NCBI GenBank assembly: GCA_947258785.1
Contig: CAMYJT010000004.1
Location: forward strand, 95,719 to 159,718
Length of the DNA: 64,000 nt
Direction: 5' to 3'
From: an uncultured Gammaproteobacteria bacterium
GTDB taxonomy: Bacteria; Pseudomonadota; Gammaproteobacteria; Arenicellales; JAANXG01
The notes beneath the pieces are model-generated. The model made no database searches. It saw nothing but the letters and a program-made list of their open reading frames with translations, and had not been told where the DNA came from. Shown here piece after piece: positions 46,425 through 56,521 of the stretch (its first letter is position 1; the number at the start of each line of letters is the position of its first letter). Position numbers and translations under genes: made by a program.

Positions 46425-47672
46425 CTAATACAACACCAAGACCTCTTGAATTTGTGCGATCGGTACTGAGAACACCACTGAGCCGCCGACCAACTCCTTG
46501 GTCAGCACCAGGTTCGAGGCTTCAACCCGGCTCAAGTAGGCATGGTGCGACTTACCGTCGACGGTTCGAATCTTCAAAAGCCGATTGATATGTCGGTCCA
46601 GCTCGCCGACCGGGGTTGGCTTGTAAGTATCAAGCGCGACCTTTGCTTTGTCCTGCTCCGCCGGTGCTGGTGACTCCGCTGGACTGGCGAAGACCAGGAG
46701 TTCTTCGATCACCTTGCCACTGATGTTGACTTCCAGAGCCAGCCACTCAACAAATTGCCGTGCGTTCAAATTTGCCAGCGCCATGGCATCGATCGGATCA
46801 TAGGGATTCGCGTTTATTGTGATGTTCCCTGATGCTGCGACATAGTTGCGGTAACCGGCCAGTAGCTGATCACTCACCGGGAAGCCGTTTTCTTCGGCAT
46901 AAACTTTAACCGCCTGTATGTGGTGGTCGATAAACTTTGGGACGTCGGTTCCGTTGACTGTTGCGCAATACTTATTACGCTTTTCGTTGAAGGACAAATC
47001 CTCCAGATTGACCGAGAAATTGGTCAGTGTCGGGATCTGAAGCCCAACGTTTCCACCAACTGCGGGCATCACAAACTCCGGCATTGATACATCCAATGCA
47101 ATTGACATGGCGTCATGAACATTGAACTTGACATAGAGTTCGATAGCCTCTATACCGCGCTCGAATTGATAGGATAATGTTGTATCGAGCCGGAGCTTGT
47201 CGTAACCCATTTCCAGTAGATCGGCAGGGCTGAAGTACCGGCGATTACCACACCCCAGTGCGTCCAGCGGTGTTCCGAACAAATTTGATTGTTGATTGTT
47301 TGCGATCCAAGAGACAAGTTCACCGTTCAGATTCAGGCCGATTCGTTTCACTGATAGCCGCAGCCGCTCGGGCATCCGTTCGTTGTAGTAACTTTTAATC
47401 AGGCGAAAGAGTTCGGTAATCCCGGAGGTGTGAACGAGCGCGGAGCCGATCCGGATCGTATCGTTTACGGCATGGGGTGTGATGGTTATACCGCGCACGC
47501 CAAACGGATCGGTCAACGGAAACTGAATACTTTGGTACTCCAGTTTAGCGAATGGAGCGATGGTTTTTTTGGCATCCTCCATTTCGCTGTATATGGAGTA
47601 CCATAAGTATCCTTTGGCACCGGCATACAGCAAGACCGGTAACAGAACGATTGAGATTAAAACCTTGCGCAA
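46425..47672 (-). CDS. hypothetical membrane-anchored protein
   Basis: A 415-residue protein with one N-terminal helix (LRKVLISIVLLPVLLYAGAK) and a long periplasmic-looking region rich in beta strands (repeated LxVNIS- and LDTTLSYQFERG-like segments). I do not recognise a domain; the layout recalls DUF945/AsmA-like envelope proteins only loosely. The TTG at 47672 is chosen because GGAG lies 6 bases before it and the helix begins there; the frame upstream runs into the next gene. The C-terminus reads IQEVLVLY. Function unknown. Confidence 0.65.
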   Translation of the reverse strand: MRKVLISIVLLPVLLYAGAKGYLWYSIYSEMEDAKKTIAPFAKLEYQSIQFPLTDPFGVRGITITPHAVNDTIRIGSALVHTSGITELFRLIKSYYNERMPERLRLSVKRIGLNLNGELVSWIANNQQSNLFGTPLDALGCGNRRYFSPADLLEMGYDKLRLDTTLSYQFERGIEAIELYVKFNVHDAMSIALDVSMPEFVMPAVGGNVGLQIPTLTNFSVNLEDLSFNEKRNKYCATVNGTDVPKFIDHHIQAVKVYAEENGFPVSDQLLAGYRNYVAASGNITINANPYDPIDAMALANLNARQFVEWLALEVNISGKVIEELLVFASPAESPAPAEQDKAKVALDTYKPTPVGELDRHINRLLKIRTVDGKSHHAYLSRVEASNLVLTKELVGGSVVFSVPIAQIQEVLVLY

Positions 47673-47709
47673 AGCGACTCTCCAGCGGAAAATAGGACGA
47701 ATACGGCAA

Positions 47710-48501
47710 TTATAGCCGCTGTTCCGTGAACTTATGAACGACGGTCGTGTAACGTTTTGGCGAACGCAGCCCATCACCGGCGGCCCACAGGAAGCTCCGT
47801 TCAGTCAACTCGACGCAATTTGCTTGATTTACCAGTATGACTGTGGAACTGCGCGTGCCGTATGCCGGGCTGGTAATAAAAGGCGGTGACAGCAGTCTCT
47901 CTTGTTCTATGCCGACGCCGGTGTCCGGCAGATCCTCGTCAGCAGCGATGTCCTGGTGTGCAAGGATCGTGAAAAGCCGATCCACGTCGATGTCGATGCC
48001 ATCGGCAATGGCTTTTTCGAGTTCCGACTTTCCGTGTGTGAGTTTGGGCCAGGGCGTATCTAGCAGTTGGTTGCTCAAACCGTATATTCCCTTACTCAGC
48101 AGACATGGGTCACCGCCTCGATTCGAGTAGTACAGGAACTCCCGTCCATTGCCGACGACTAAGTTGAAACCGGCAAATTCGTCGACTTCCTGTATCAGGT
48201 CGCGGGCGAATGCACCGGGAGAGAGGTCGCTCGTCAGGTAATCACGAACGATATGTCCCCTGGAGTTTGCGTAGTGTGCTGTGTTCCTCTCGCGGTAATT
48301 GGTTAATGCCGCCCACCGCCCGGTCCTGGTGATGCCCAGCCAGGCTCCCCCCCTTTCCAAATCTCGGCCGGCCAGCAGATTGGGATTGTCTTCCCAGAAA
48401 TGCGCCGGTTCGGTGGCGCGATGGTAGTATTCGTCGCGGTTTGCGGCCACGACCAAGCGGTATTTGGGATGACTGTCGACAGCGAACAGCAGCAAGCACA
48501 T
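47710..48501 (-). CDS. NRDE/TANGO2-family protein
   Basis: A 263-residue protein beginning MCLLLFAVDSHPKYRLVVAA followed by the family name motif NRDE (position ~22). GGAWLGITRTGRWAALTNYR and SSTVILV near the end also match TANGO2-like proteins, which have an Ntn-hydrolase-like fold with Cys2 as candidate nucleophile. Biochemical role unsettled; suggested links to haem or lipid handling are from other organisms. The following gene starts 37 bp downstream. Confidence 0.85.
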   Translation of the reverse strand: MCLLLFAVDSHPKYRLVVAANRDEYYHRATEPAHFWEDNPNLLAGRDLERGGAWLGITRTGRWAALTNYRERNTAHYANSRGHIVRDYLTSDLSPGAFARDLIQEVDEFAGFNLVVGNGREFLYYSNRGGDPCLLSKGIYGLSNQLLDTPWPKLTHGKSELEKAIADGIDIDVDRLFTILAHQDIAADEDLPDTGVGIEQERLLSPPFITSPAYGTRSSTVILVNQANCVELTERSFLWAAGDGLRSPKRYTTVVHKFTEQRL

Positions 48502-48517
48502 GAATGGACCTTGCAGA

Positions 48518-48811
48518 TCACGTCGGTAGGTGTATGTGAGGCTCCTCGGCGGTTCGGTATACGATACACATACGACCGATCAATTGCACCAATTCGGAGC
48601 CGGTCCGATCGCAAATCTGACGCGCGACCCGTCTTTGTTGGTCACGGGGGGTCGTGGGGAGCTTGATTTTTATCAGCTCCTTGCGCTCGAGGGCATTGGC
48701 AATTTCCCCGACCAGGTTGTCGTGTAATCCCAGCGCACCTACCGTCACATAGGGCTTGCGGTGATGAGACAAACCGCGTAAGAAACGCTTTTGCTTGCCG
48801 GTTAGATTCAT
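48518..48811 (-). CDS. yhbY: CRM-domain RNA-binding protein YhbY
   Basis: A 97-residue ribosome-assembly factor. MNLTGKQKRFLRGLSHHRKP and VTVGALGLHDNLVGEI with ALERKELIKIKL give the CRM (KH-like) fold. It is divergent from rlmE with 35 bp between starts, as in many gammaproteobacteria. The ATG at 48811 is standard; the upstream frame would run into rlmE. Confidence 0.92.
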   Translation of the reverse strand: MNLTGKQKRFLRGLSHHRKPYVTVGALGLHDNLVGEIANALERKELIKIKLPTTPRDQQRRVARQICDRTGSELVQLIGRMCIVYRTAEEPHIHLPT

Positions 48812-48846
48812 TGGTCGTTCATTTTCAATTTGTGTTATAGGTATAA

Positions 48847-49518
48847 ATGGTGCGGGCAAAGCGGCGTAAAAGCAATGACTGGAAGCGTCGGCACACGCGC
48901 GATGCATATGTGCGCAGGTCCAAAGTTGATGGATACCGCTCGCGGGCCGTTTACAAGCTGATTGAAATCGATCGGCGTGATCATATACTTCGTCCCGGCT
49001 TGGCCGTCGTCGAACTGGGCGCGGCGCCGGGGGGATGGTCGCAGTATGTGCAGTCCCGGATCGGCCCCAACGGAAAATTGGTTGCCGTGGACGTGTTAGC
49101 GATGGAGGTCATCCCTGGGGCAGTAATCATACAGGGTGATATCATGAATCCGGCGGTGCAACAGCGCATCCTGCGCAGTCTGCCCAATGGTCTGGCTGAC
49201 CTTGTAATCTCGGATATATCCCCCAATATTAGCGGTATACGCGATGTCGACGATGCCAAGGCCCTGCGTTTGCTGAACATGAGCCTGGAGGTGGCTGCTA
49301 CGGTCCTGATTCGGGGGGGCAAGCTGCTGGTCAAGCTGTTCTCTGGCCGGGAGGCCGACGGTTTCCGATCGCGCTGCGCCGCGCGATTCGAACAATGCCT
49401 AGTGCGCAAACCGGGGGCGTCCCGGGCGCGGAGCCGTGAGATTTACTTGCTGGCAAAAGGGTTTTTAGAGGCGCCAAAAACGGCGGGGAAAACAGTTGTG
49501 CGAATAGCTAAACCATAG
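48847..49518 (+). CDS. rlmE: 23S rRNA 2'-O-ribose methyltransferase RlmE
   Basis: A 223-residue FtsJ-type enzyme methylating U2552 of 23S rRNA. SAM-binding VVELGAAPGGWSQYV, then catalytic residues: Lys in RSKVDGYRSRAVYKL, Asp in SDISPNISG, Lys in LLVKLFSG, Glu in RSREIYLLAKG. Length normal. It precedes ftsH as in E. coli. Confidence 0.95.
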   Translation: MVRAKRRKSNDWKRRHTRDAYVRRSKVDGYRSRAVYKLIEIDRRDHILRPGLAVVELGAAPGGWSQYVQSRIGPNGKLVAVDVLAMEVIPGAVIIQGDIMNPAVQQRILRSLPNGLADLVISDISPNISGIRDVDDAKALRLLNMSLEVAATVLIRGGKLLVKLFSGREADGFRSRCAARFEQCLVRKPGASRARSREIYLLAKGFLEAPKTAGKTVVRIAKP

Positions 49519-49639
49519 CAGAATGGCAAAGGGGAACCATACACTGCCAATCCGAGTCAACCCTAAATGAGGACCGGGGCCCAGTCATGCCGCTACGCCG
49601 AGTTAGATTATCCGAGGCACATTGCTGATAGGTAGTAAT

Positions 49640-51550
49640 TTGAACAATCTTACGAAAAATTTGATTCTCTGGTTGGTGATTGCCATGGTGCTGATGGCGG
49701 TCTTCAACAACTTCGCTCCCCGCGAAATGGCGAGGAGTCAGAAACTCGACTACTCCACGTTCCTGAACGAAGTCAAACAGGGTAACGTGAAACGGGTCGT
49801 GATCGAGGGCAATAACATCTACGCCGAGACCAACTCTGGTCAGTCTTTTTCGACCTATTCTCCCGATGACCGGGGTCTGGTGGGTGATCTCATTGAGAGC
49901 GGAGTGCAAATCGAGGCCAAGGAGGAAGAGTCACCGTCTATCTTCATGCAAATCCTGGTGCACTGGTTTCCGTTACTGCTCATCATCGGTGTCTGGATAT
50001 ACCTGATGCGCCAGATGCAGGGTGGAGGCGGGCGCGGCGCCCTCAGCTTCGGTAAGAGTCGGGCGCGCATGCTCACCGAAGATAACAACAAAGTCACCTT
50101 CGAGGATGTCGCGGGCGTCGAAGAAGCCAAGGAAGAAGTCCAGGAGCTTGTCGAATTCCTCAAGGATCCGTCCAGATTCCAGAAACTTGGCGGGCGTATT
50201 CCGCGTGGTGTGTTGATGACGGGCAGTCCAGGTACCGGCAAGACGCTGTTGGCACGGGCGATTGCCGGCGAGGCGAAGGTGCCGTTTTTCTCTATTTCCG
50301 GCTCTGATTTCGTGGAGATGTTCGTCGGTGTTGGCGCATCGCGCGTCCGTGACATGTTCGAACAGGCCAAGAAACACGCGCCCTGTATCATCTTTATCGA
50401 TGAAATTGACGCCGTTGGTCGACAACGCGGTGCCGGATTGGGGGGCGGTCACGACGAGCGTGAGCAGACTTTGAACCAGCTTTTGGTGGAGATGGACGGG
50501 TTCGAAGGCAATGAGGGCGTTATTGTCATCGCTGCCACCAACCGTCCAGACGTTCTGGATCCAGCATTGTTGCGGCCCGGGCGGTTTGACCGACAGGTGC
50601 ATGTGCCTCTGCCGGACATCCGCGGACGCGAGCAGATTCTTAAAGTGCACATGCGCAAGGTTCCGCTGTCCGATAAAGTCGATGCAAACATCATCGCGCG
50701 GGGGACACCGGGTTTCTCCGGCGCCGATTTGGCAAATCTGGTCAACGAGGCGGCGTTGTTCGCGGCCCGGGCCGGTAAGAAGCTGGTGGACATGGACGAC
50801 TTTGAAAAGGCCAAGGATAAGGTGGTCATGGGCGTCGAGCGCCGATCCATTGTGATGCCGGAGCACGAACGGCTCAATACCGCCTATCATGAATCTGGCC
50901 ATACCGTAGTTGCCAAGCTACTCAAGAACACCGATCCGGTGCACAAGGTCACGATCATCCCACGCGGACGGGCACTGGGTGTAACTATGCAGTTGCCGGA
51001 GGAGGACCGTTACAGCCACGATCGAAATTATCTGTTGGAAAAGATCGCGGTCCTCATGGGTGGAAGGATCGCCGAAGAAATTTTTATGGGACAGATGACT
51101 ACCGGTGCGTCGAATGATTTTGAGCAAGCTACGGAGCTTGCCCATAAAATGGTTGCCCGTTGGGGAATGAGTGAAGAATTGGGTCCAAGGGTCTACGGCG
51201 ACAATGAGTCAGAAGTGTTCCTGGGTCGCGACATGGTGACGCATCGAAATCTCAGCGAAAACACCGCGCAGAAACTGGATACCGAAATCACCCGTATTAT
51301 TGATGAGCAGTACATCCGGGCCCGCAAGATCCTCGAAGAGAACAAAGATAAAGTAAAGATGATGGCCGAAGCGCTGATGGAGTGGGAAACACTGGACTCC
51401 AACCAACTCGACGACATCATGGCTGGACGTCAACCCAGGCCTCCGGAGGATCTTGGCGGCACACCGAACAAGCCGTCCGGCAAGCCAACCCGTGATCGCG
51501 CCAAGGTCAAACCACGACTGGATGAGCCCGCGGGCGACCACCAGCCCTGA
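49640..51550 (+). CDS. ftsH: ATP-dependent zinc metalloprotease FtsH
   Basis: A 636-residue membrane AAA+ protease. Start TTG at 49640 gives the canonical [20 protein letters not shown] lies upstream. Two N-terminal helices (about 5-22 and 100-120) frame the periplasmic domain. AAA motifs: GSPGTGKT (about 194), [18 protein letters not shown], and the second region of homology [19 protein letters not shown]. The zinc site is HESGH (about 417; most FtsH have HEAGH, a conservative change). It degrades LpxC, SecY and other membrane proteins. The tail overlaps folP by 29 bp. Confidence 0.96.
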   Translation: MNNLTKNLILWLVIAMVLMAVFNNFAPREMARSQKLDYSTFLNEVKQGNVKRVVIEGNNIYAETNSGQSFSTYSPDDRGLVGDLIESGVQIEAKEEESPSIFMQILVHWFPLLLIIGVWIYLMRQMQGGGGRGALSFGKSRARMLTEDNNKVTFEDVAGVEEAKEEVQELVEFLKDPSRFQKLGGRIPRGVLMTGSPGTGKTLLARAIAGEAKVPFFSISGSDFVEMFVGVGASRVRDMFEQAKKHAPCIIFIDEIDAVGRQRGAGLGGGHDEREQTLNQLLVEMDGFEGNEGVIVIAATNRPDVLDPALLRPGRFDRQVHVPLPDIRGREQILKVHMRKVPLSDKVDANIIARGTPGFSGADLANLVNEAALFAARAGKKLVDMDDFEKAKDKVVMGVERRSIVMPEHERLNTAYHESGHTVVAKLLKNTDPVHKVTIIPRGRALGVTMQLPEEDRYSHDRNYLLEKIAVLMGGRIAEEIFMGQMTTGASNDFEQATELAHKMVARWGMSEELGPRVYGDNESEVFLGRDMVTHRNLSENTAQKLDTEITRIIDEQYIRARKILEENKDKVKMMAEALMEWETLDSNQLDDIMAGRQPRPPEDLGGTPNKPSGKPTRDRAKVKPRLDEPAGDHQP

Positions 51551-52394
51551 ACGCGTAAACGTCTCGGCACTGGATTGCGGTGGCCGCCGGCTCGACCTGC
51601 GGCGGGTCGCCATTATGGGCGTGCTCAATGTCACACCGGACTCGTTTTCGGATGGGGGACTATACGTCGAGCGTGACGCGGCCCTCTTTCAGGCCCAGCG
51701 TATGGTGACCGAGGGCGCGGACATCATCGATGTCGGTGGAGAATCTACGCGCCCGGGTGCCGTTCAGGTCGATCCACAGCAGGAACTCGATCGGGTGGTG
51801 CCGATCGTCGAGGCCCTGCACCGGGAGTTTGATCTACCCGTCTCCGTCGACACGTCCAAACCGGAGGTGATGTCCGCCGCAGTGGAGGCGGGAGCGGGTC
51901 TGATCAACGATGTGCGCGCACTGCGCCGGCCGGGCGCTCTGGCGGCCGCGGTGGCCGCCAGTGTGCCGGTTTGCCTGATGCACATGCAGGGCGAACCGCA
52001 GACCATGCAGCAACGCCCCAGTTACGGCGATGTAGTGATGGAGGTGTTGGCGTTTCTTGCCGAGCGGCGCGATGCCTGTCTCGCATCCGGGATTTCGCCG
52101 GACTCGATCGTTGCCGACCCGGGATTTGGGTTTGGTAAGACCAGTTCACACAATCTGCGGTTATTGCGCAATCTGGCCGCATTCAGGGAATTGGGCGTGC
52201 CAGTGCTTGTCGGTCTGTCGCGTAAATCCATGATCGGACAGTTGCTGGACCTGCCGGTTGATGGGCGTGCGGCGGCGAGTGTTGCATTGGCGCTCAGCGC
52301 GGTGCAAAACGGCGCCAACATTGTACGCGTTCACGACGTCGGGATGACCAGAGACGCAGTGCGGATGCTGGAGATTGTTAACGAGGCCGACTGA
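51522..52394 (+). CDS. folP: dihydropteroate synthase
   Basis: A 290-residue TIM-barrel enzyme of folate synthesis joining pABA to the pterin pyrophosphate. Signatures: [54 protein letters not shown], and [13 protein letters not shown], ending [16 protein letters not shown]. The ATG at 51522 lies inside the end of ftsH (29-bp overlap); an earlier in-frame start would overlap further. Confidence 0.94.
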   Translation: MSPRATTSPERVNVSALDCGGRRLDLRRVAIMGVLNVTPDSFSDGGLYVERDAALFQAQRMVTEGADIIDVGGESTRPGAVQVDPQQELDRVVPIVEALHREFDLPVSVDTSKPEVMSAAVEAGAGLINDVRALRRPGALAAAVAASVPVCLMHMQGEPQTMQQRPSYGDVVMEVLAFLAERRDACLASGISPDSIVADPGFGFGKTSSHNLRLLRNLAAFRELGVPVLVGLSRKSMIGQLLDLPVDGRAAASVALALSAVQNGANIVRVHDVGMTRDAVRMLEIVNEAD

Positions 52395-52459
52395 ATGGTT
52401 TCTCATCCAGCGTATTGTGGCAAAATGGGCCAAGCATCCAAAACCATCAGCAATCGAGA

Positions 52460-53872
52460 GTGCACGACGCTTTGAGTCCCTCCCACACAGACCAGCGATT
52501 TTTCGGCACCGACGGCGTCCGCGGCCGCGTTGGCGACGAGCCGATCACCCCACAGACGGTCATGAAACTCGGATGGGCCGCCGGCCGTGTCCTGAGCGAC
52601 GACCGACGCCGGGAAGGCAAAGTGATTATCGGTAAAGACACACGCGTGTCCGGCTATCTGCTCGAATCCGCTCTCGAAGCGGGTCTGTCGGCGGCCGGCG
52701 TCGACATCTCGCTGCTGGGGCCCATGCCGACCCCGGGCATCGCTTATCTGACCTGCACAGCCAGGGCCCTGGCGGGAATCGTTATAAGCGCATCCCACAA
52801 TCAATACGAGGACAATGGCATCAAATTTTTTTCACCCAATGGGGCCAAGCTGCCGGATGCGGTGGAGCTGGATATCGAGCGCATGATGCAGCGGCCTATG
52901 GTACTGGCGCCTCCTGCACAGCTGGGCAAGGCGGAGCGATTTCCGGACGCCGCCGGCCGCTACATCGAATTCTGTAAAAGTGCCATTCCTCACAAACTCA
53001 CTTTGAACGACCTGCGTATCGTGCTCGATTGCGCCCATGGCGCCGCGTACCACGTTGCGCCGAACGTGTTTGAGGAGCTCGGGGCCGATGTGATCGCCGT
53101 TGCCGATCGCCCCGACGGCTTCAACATAAATCGCGATTGTGGCTCAACGCATCCGGAGATGTTGATGCAAAAGGTGCGTGAAATCGGTGCCGACATTGGA
53201 ATCGCCCTCGATGGCGACGGCGACCGGGTGCTGCTCGTGGACCACGAGGGCGGGTTGGTGGACGGTGATCAAATACTCTACATACTCGCCACGACCCGCA
53301 AGCAGATCGGTCGGCTGCACGGGGGCGTGGTCGGCACGTTAATGAGTAACCTCGGCCTCGAGCAGGCTTGTGAGCGGCATCGGATTTCCTTCCGGCGAGC
53401 AGCGGTCGGCGACCGCCATGTTTTGGCTTTGCTGGGCGAGGAAGGATGGGACCTAGGCGGTGAGACCTCCGGCCATATCATCTGTCTGGACAAGAGCACA
53501 ACCGGCGACGGCATAATCGCGGCGTTGCAGGTCCTGCAGGCGATGGTCGAGGGGCGGACTCCCCTGGTTGAATTGAAGCGCGGTATGGAGGTGTTCCCGC
53601 AAACAATGATCAATGTCCCGCTGCCTGAGCAGACAAATTCGCTGCGTTTGGATGTCGGGGCGAGCAAGACCATACAATCGGCGGTGCGCGAGGCGGAGGC
53701 CGAATTGTCGCACTCCGGGCGAATTGTGCTGCGGCCCTCGGGCACCGAGCCGGTTATTCGGGTGATGGTTGAGGGCCGGGATCGCCAACAGGTCAACCGC
53801 ATCGGACGGCAACTGGCCGATGTGGTCAAATCCGCCGCAGCCGCCGGGGACGGCTACCGCGCCACCGGTTGA
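52460..53872 (+). CDS. glmM: phosphoglucosamine mutase
   Basis: A ~470-residue enzyme converting glucosamine-6-P to glucosamine-1-P for peptidoglycan and LPS. It starts RFFGTDGVRGRVGDEPITP; the phosphoserine loop is GIVISASHNQYEDNGIKFF; metal-binding GIALDGDGDRVLLVD; sugar-binding GEEGWDLGGETSGH; phosphate loop LRPSGTEPVIRVMVEG. The exact start is unclear: GTG 52460, TTG 52472 and TTG 52415 are in frame, none with a strong ribosome site. Confidence 0.93.
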   Translation: MHDALSPSHTDQRFFGTDGVRGRVGDEPITPQTVMKLGWAAGRVLSDDRRREGKVIIGKDTRVSGYLLESALEAGLSAAGVDISLLGPMPTPGIAYLTCTARALAGIVISASHNQYEDNGIKFFSPNGAKLPDAVELDIERMMQRPMVLAPPAQLGKAERFPDAAGRYIEFCKSAIPHKLTLNDLRIVLDCAHGAAYHVAPNVFEELGADVIAVADRPDGFNINRDCGSTHPEMLMQKVREIGADIGIALDGDGDRVLLVDHEGGLVDGDQILYILATTRKQIGRLHGGVVGTLMSNLGLEQACERHRISFRRAAVGDRHVLALLGEEGWDLGGETSGHIICLDKSTTGDGIIAALQVLQAMVEGRTPLVELKRGMEVFPQTMINVPLPEQTNSLRLDVGASKTIQSAVREAEAELSHSGRIVLRPSGTEPVIRVMVEGRDRQQVNRIGRQLADVVKSAAAAGDGYRATG

Positions 53873-53941
53873 GCCCCCGGTCGTCCCGCGGTCCGGAGCC
53901 TCGATACTTGATCGTTCCCTGCGTTGCTTTATGGGCTCACG

Positions 53942-53974
53942 GCGGGTAACATCCCGCGCTCCTCGTTAGAGCGC
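53942..53974 (+). promoter_or_regulatory. two overlapping hairpins upstream of tpiA
   Basis: GCGGG/CCCGC (53942-53946 with 53953-53957) and GCGCTC/GAGCGC (53956-53961 with 53969-53974) share two bases, so they cannot fully form together. No T tract follows directly. They may end the glmM transcript or act in the tpiA leader. Confidence 0.35.
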
Positions 53975-54013
53975 TGTCTTGTTTAATCAACTATTCACCT
54001 ACGGAAGTTATTG

Positions 54014-54766
54014 ATGCGTCGTACCATTGTAGCTGGAAACTGGAAGATGCACGGATCTCGTTCTGACGCCCTGCAGTTAGCGCGCGGAATTCTGGAAAAG
54101 ATCGAAACCGCGCGGTCGGCCGAAGTGGTTGTCTGCCCACCCTTTATCTTGATTCCTGCCGTGGCCGAAGCCTTAAGCGGCAGTGTGGTACGTTTTGGCG
54201 GCCAAAATCTGGATGTCCACGACTTCGGGGCTTTCACCGGTGAAGTGTCGGGTCCGATGCTCAAGGACTACGGGTGCAGCTATGTGATCGTCGGACACTC
54301 CGAACGCCGCGCGTTGTATGGGGAGACCAACCAGCTTGTGGCCGAGAAGTTTCAAGCGGCTCAACGGCACGGGTTGATCCCCATTCTATGCGTCGGTGAG
54401 ACACTGAAACAGCGGCGGGACAAGGCAACCCGGTCGACCATCGATGGGCAGCTGGCCCCGGTGATAGACCTGGTTGGCGAAGAAGGTTTCCGGCAGTCGG
54501 TCATCGCCTATGAGCCGGTTTGGGCGATCGGGACCGGAATGACTGCAACCCCGGACCAGGCGCAGGAAGTGCACGGCTTCATACGCGAGACATTAACGGG
54601 CCGTGGAGTGACCGGTGTCGAAGAATTGAGCATCCTCTATGGCGGCAGCGTCAAGGCCGCCAACGCCGCACAGCTGTTCGAACAACCCGATATTGACGGT
54701 GGTCTGATCGGCGGCGCATCATTGAACGCCGACGAGTTCAACAGCATCTGTCAGGCGGTGCAGTAG
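54014..54766 (+). CDS. tpiA: triosephosphate isomerase
   Basis: A 250-residue glycolytic TIM barrel. AGNWKMHG supplies Asn9 and Lys11, IVGHSERR the electrophilic His (about 94), AYEPVWAIGTG the catalytic Glu (about 166) and loop 6, and LYGGSVKAANA the phosphate loop. The ATG at 54014 has GGAAG 8 bases upstream. It is followed by secG after 5 bp. Confidence 0.96.
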   Translation: MRRTIVAGNWKMHGSRSDALQLARGILEKIETARSAEVVVCPPFILIPAVAEALSGSVVRFGGQNLDVHDFGAFTGEVSGPMLKDYGCSYVIVGHSERRALYGETNQLVAEKFQAAQRHGLIPILCVGETLKQRRDKATRSTIDGQLAPVIDLVGEEGFRQSVIAYEPVWAIGTGMTATPDQAQEVHGFIRETLTGRGVTGVEELSILYGGSVKAANAAQLFEQPDIDGGLIGGASLNADEFNSICQAVQ

Positions 54767-54771
54767 GGGAC

Positions 54772-55194
54772 ATGGCGAATATTCTGCTGGTCATTCACGT
54801 GCTGGCCGCGATAGCGATCGTCGTTCTGGTGCTGCTCCAGCAGGGACGGGGCGCCGATATGGGCGCGGCGTTCGGCGGCGGTTCCCAGACGCTGTTCGGC
54901 GCTCGTGGTTCGGCAACTTTTTTGAGCCGGGTGACGACCTGGCTGGCCGCCTTGTTCTTTCTGACGAGCCTCGGACTTGCCTACATGTATGCCGGGGTGA
55001 CGCAGTCGCGAAGCGTGACGGAGGACGTGGTGCCTCAGACGCAGCCCGATTTGGGGCGCGAACGAGACATTCCCGCGGTGCCGCAGGCCCCGGATCAAGG
55101 CGCAGAGGGGGACGTCCCATCCGCGCCGCAGCCGGCAGGCAGTCCCGCGCCGGAGACCGGTTCAACAGGGCCCGTTGCGCCAAAGCCCGAATGA
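54772..55194 (+). CDS. secG: protein translocase subunit SecG
   Basis: A 140-residue inner-membrane Sec subunit with two helices (about 3-22 and 56-76) and the conserved QQGRGADMGAAFGGGSQTLFG loop between them. The C-terminal tail (about 85-140) is a Pro/Gln/Glu-rich disordered extension. It lies 5 bp after tpiA and is followed by tRNA-Leu, the usual gammaproteobacterial arrangement. Confidence 0.93.
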   Translation: MANILLVIHVLAAIAIVVLVLLQQGRGADMGAAFGGGSQTLFGARGSATFLSRVTTWLAALFFLTSLGLAYMYAGVTQSRSVTEDVVPQTQPDLGRERDIPAVPQAPDQGAEGDVPSAPQPAGSPAPETGSTGPVAPKPE

Positions 55195-55220
55195 GTAAGC
55201 GGGACGCGTCGGGAAAAAAC

Positions 55221-55305
55221 GCCGAAGTGGTGGAACTGGTAGACACGCCGTCTTGAGGGGGCGGTGGCGCAAGCCGTGCCGGTTCGAGTCCGGCCTTCGG
55301 CACCA
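55221..55305 (+). tRNA. tRNA-Leu (anticodon GAG)
   Basis: 85 nt including encoded CCA. Acceptor arm GCCGAAG pairs with CTTCGGC before ACCA; the D-loop has GGTAGAC; anticodon loop TTGAGGG gives GAG; a long variable arm is typical of Leu tRNAs; T-arm GGTTCGAGTCC. Located after secG as in E. coli (leuU). Confidence 0.95.
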
Positions 55306-55666
55306 ATCGATGAATGCAGTGGGCCGGCCGCAGTGAAACCACCGACCGGTCCTTGAGTTTAGTCAAGGAATAGGTCGAAGGCTCGAACGTCCGGTTTCGA
55401 GTAGGGTAGAATCCGGCCCGCGCATGGTCTCCGGGGTCTTCTGACGATGGACGGTCCGTTTTTTAGAATGCATTTCTTGACTTCATCGGCCCGGCCCACC
55501 TAGACTCACCACGGCCGTGTTGCGAGGGCGGTCCGGCAGTGTATGCCGGCTTGTGTTCGCATGGTTTCCCCGCGGGCGTGTTGCCGTTCGCCTTGCAGTG
55601 AAGTTGGCGCGTCTACCCAGGGGGCGTAGTGGACGGCGTGTCTCGAGTTTCGGTGTTGAAAACGCG
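55306..55666. other. leader region of the nuo operon
   Basis: 361 bp without a gene. A candidate sigma70 promoter is TTGACT (55477-55482), 18-bp spacer, TAGACT (55501-55506). ACGGTCCGTTTTTT near 55451-55464 is too short a palindrome to be a clear terminator. No second tRNA is seen. Confidence 0.4.
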
Positions 55667-56023
55667 ATGTTGGAAAACTACGTTCCGATCCTGATATTTC
55701 TAGGCATAGGTGCGTTGGTCGGTATCGGCGCGATTGCCATGGGCCGAATGATTGCCCCGCATCGACCGGATAGCGAAAAGCTGTCGCCCTATGAATGCGG
55801 CTTTGAAGCCTTCGAAGACAGCCGCATGAAGTTTGATGTTCGCTACTACCTGGTCGCTATTCTGTTCATCATATTTGATTTGGAAATCGCTTTCCTGTTT
55901 CCCTGGGCTGTGGTGCTCGAGGAAATTGGCATGTTTGGATTTCTGTCAATGATGCTCTTCCTCGGCATTCTGGTCGTGGGATTTATCTACGAATGGGTAA
56001 AAGGCGCTTTGGAGTGGGAGTAG
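55667..56023 (+). CDS. nuoA: NADH-quinone oxidoreductase subunit A
   Basis: A 118-residue, three-helix membrane subunit of complex I. Loop [20 protein letters not shown] contains the conserved Cys and Phe/Asp pattern, followed by [14 protein letters not shown]. The ATG at 55667 is the family start; upstream frame is not coding-like. It leads the nuo operon. Confidence 0.95.
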   Translation: MLENYVPILIFLGIGALVGIGAIAMGRMIAPHRPDSEKLSPYECGFEAFEDSRMKFDVRYYLVAILFIIFDLEIAFLFPWAVVLEEIGMFGFLSMMLFLGILVVGFIYEWVKGALEWE

Positions 56024-56027
56024 TACC

Positions 56028-56504
56028 TTGTCTATAGAGGGAGTGCTCGAAAAAGGTTGGATTACGACCAGTGCGGACAAATTGATCAACTGGACGCGAA
56101 CCAGTTCGATGTGGCCGGTGACATTCGGGCTCGCCTGCTGCGCGGTGGAGATGATGCACGCGGGTGCATCGCGATACGATCTCGACCGGTTCGGCATCAT
56201 GTTCAGACCCAGCCCCCGACAGTCCGATGTGATGATCGTCGCGGGGACGCTGGTAAACAAGATGGCTCCTGCACTGCGCAAGGTATACGATCAGATGGCG
56301 GAGCCGAGGTGGGTTATTTCCATGGGCTCCTGCGCCAACGGCGGTGGATACTACCACTACTCTTATTCCATCGTCCGCGGCTGCGACCGCATCGTTCCGG
56401 TCGATGTCTACGTGCCGGGGTGTCCACCGACGGCGGAGGCGCTGATATACGGTATTCTTCAGTTGCAGAAGAAGATTCGCCGCACAAACACGATAGCTAG
56501 GTAG
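56028..56504 (+). CDS. nuoB: NADH-quinone oxidoreductase subunit B
   Basis: A 158-residue peripheral subunit holding the N2 4Fe-4S cluster near quinone: the adjacent Cys pair in [12 protein letters not shown], Cys in [12 protein letters not shown], and Cys in [11 protein letters not shown]. Start TTG at 56028 with GGAG 8 bases upstream; no nearby ATG fits. Confidence 0.96.
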   Translation: MSIEGVLEKGWITTSADKLINWTRTSSMWPVTFGLACCAVEMMHAGASRYDLDRFGIMFRPSPRQSDVMIVAGTLVNKMAPALRKVYDQMAEPRWVISMGSCANGGGYYHYSYSIVRGCDRIVPVDVYVPGCPPTAEALIYGILQLQKKIRRTNTIAR

Positions 56505-56521
56505 CGGACGCTGGGCTTGGA

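Noticed and set aside
55448-55466. Terminator at ACGGTCCGTTTTTT
   Set aside because: The palindrome would need a one-base loop and cannot form a hairpin.
55306-55666. Second tRNA after tRNA-Leu
   Set aside because: Some relatives carry one here, but no acceptor/T-arm pairing could be found.
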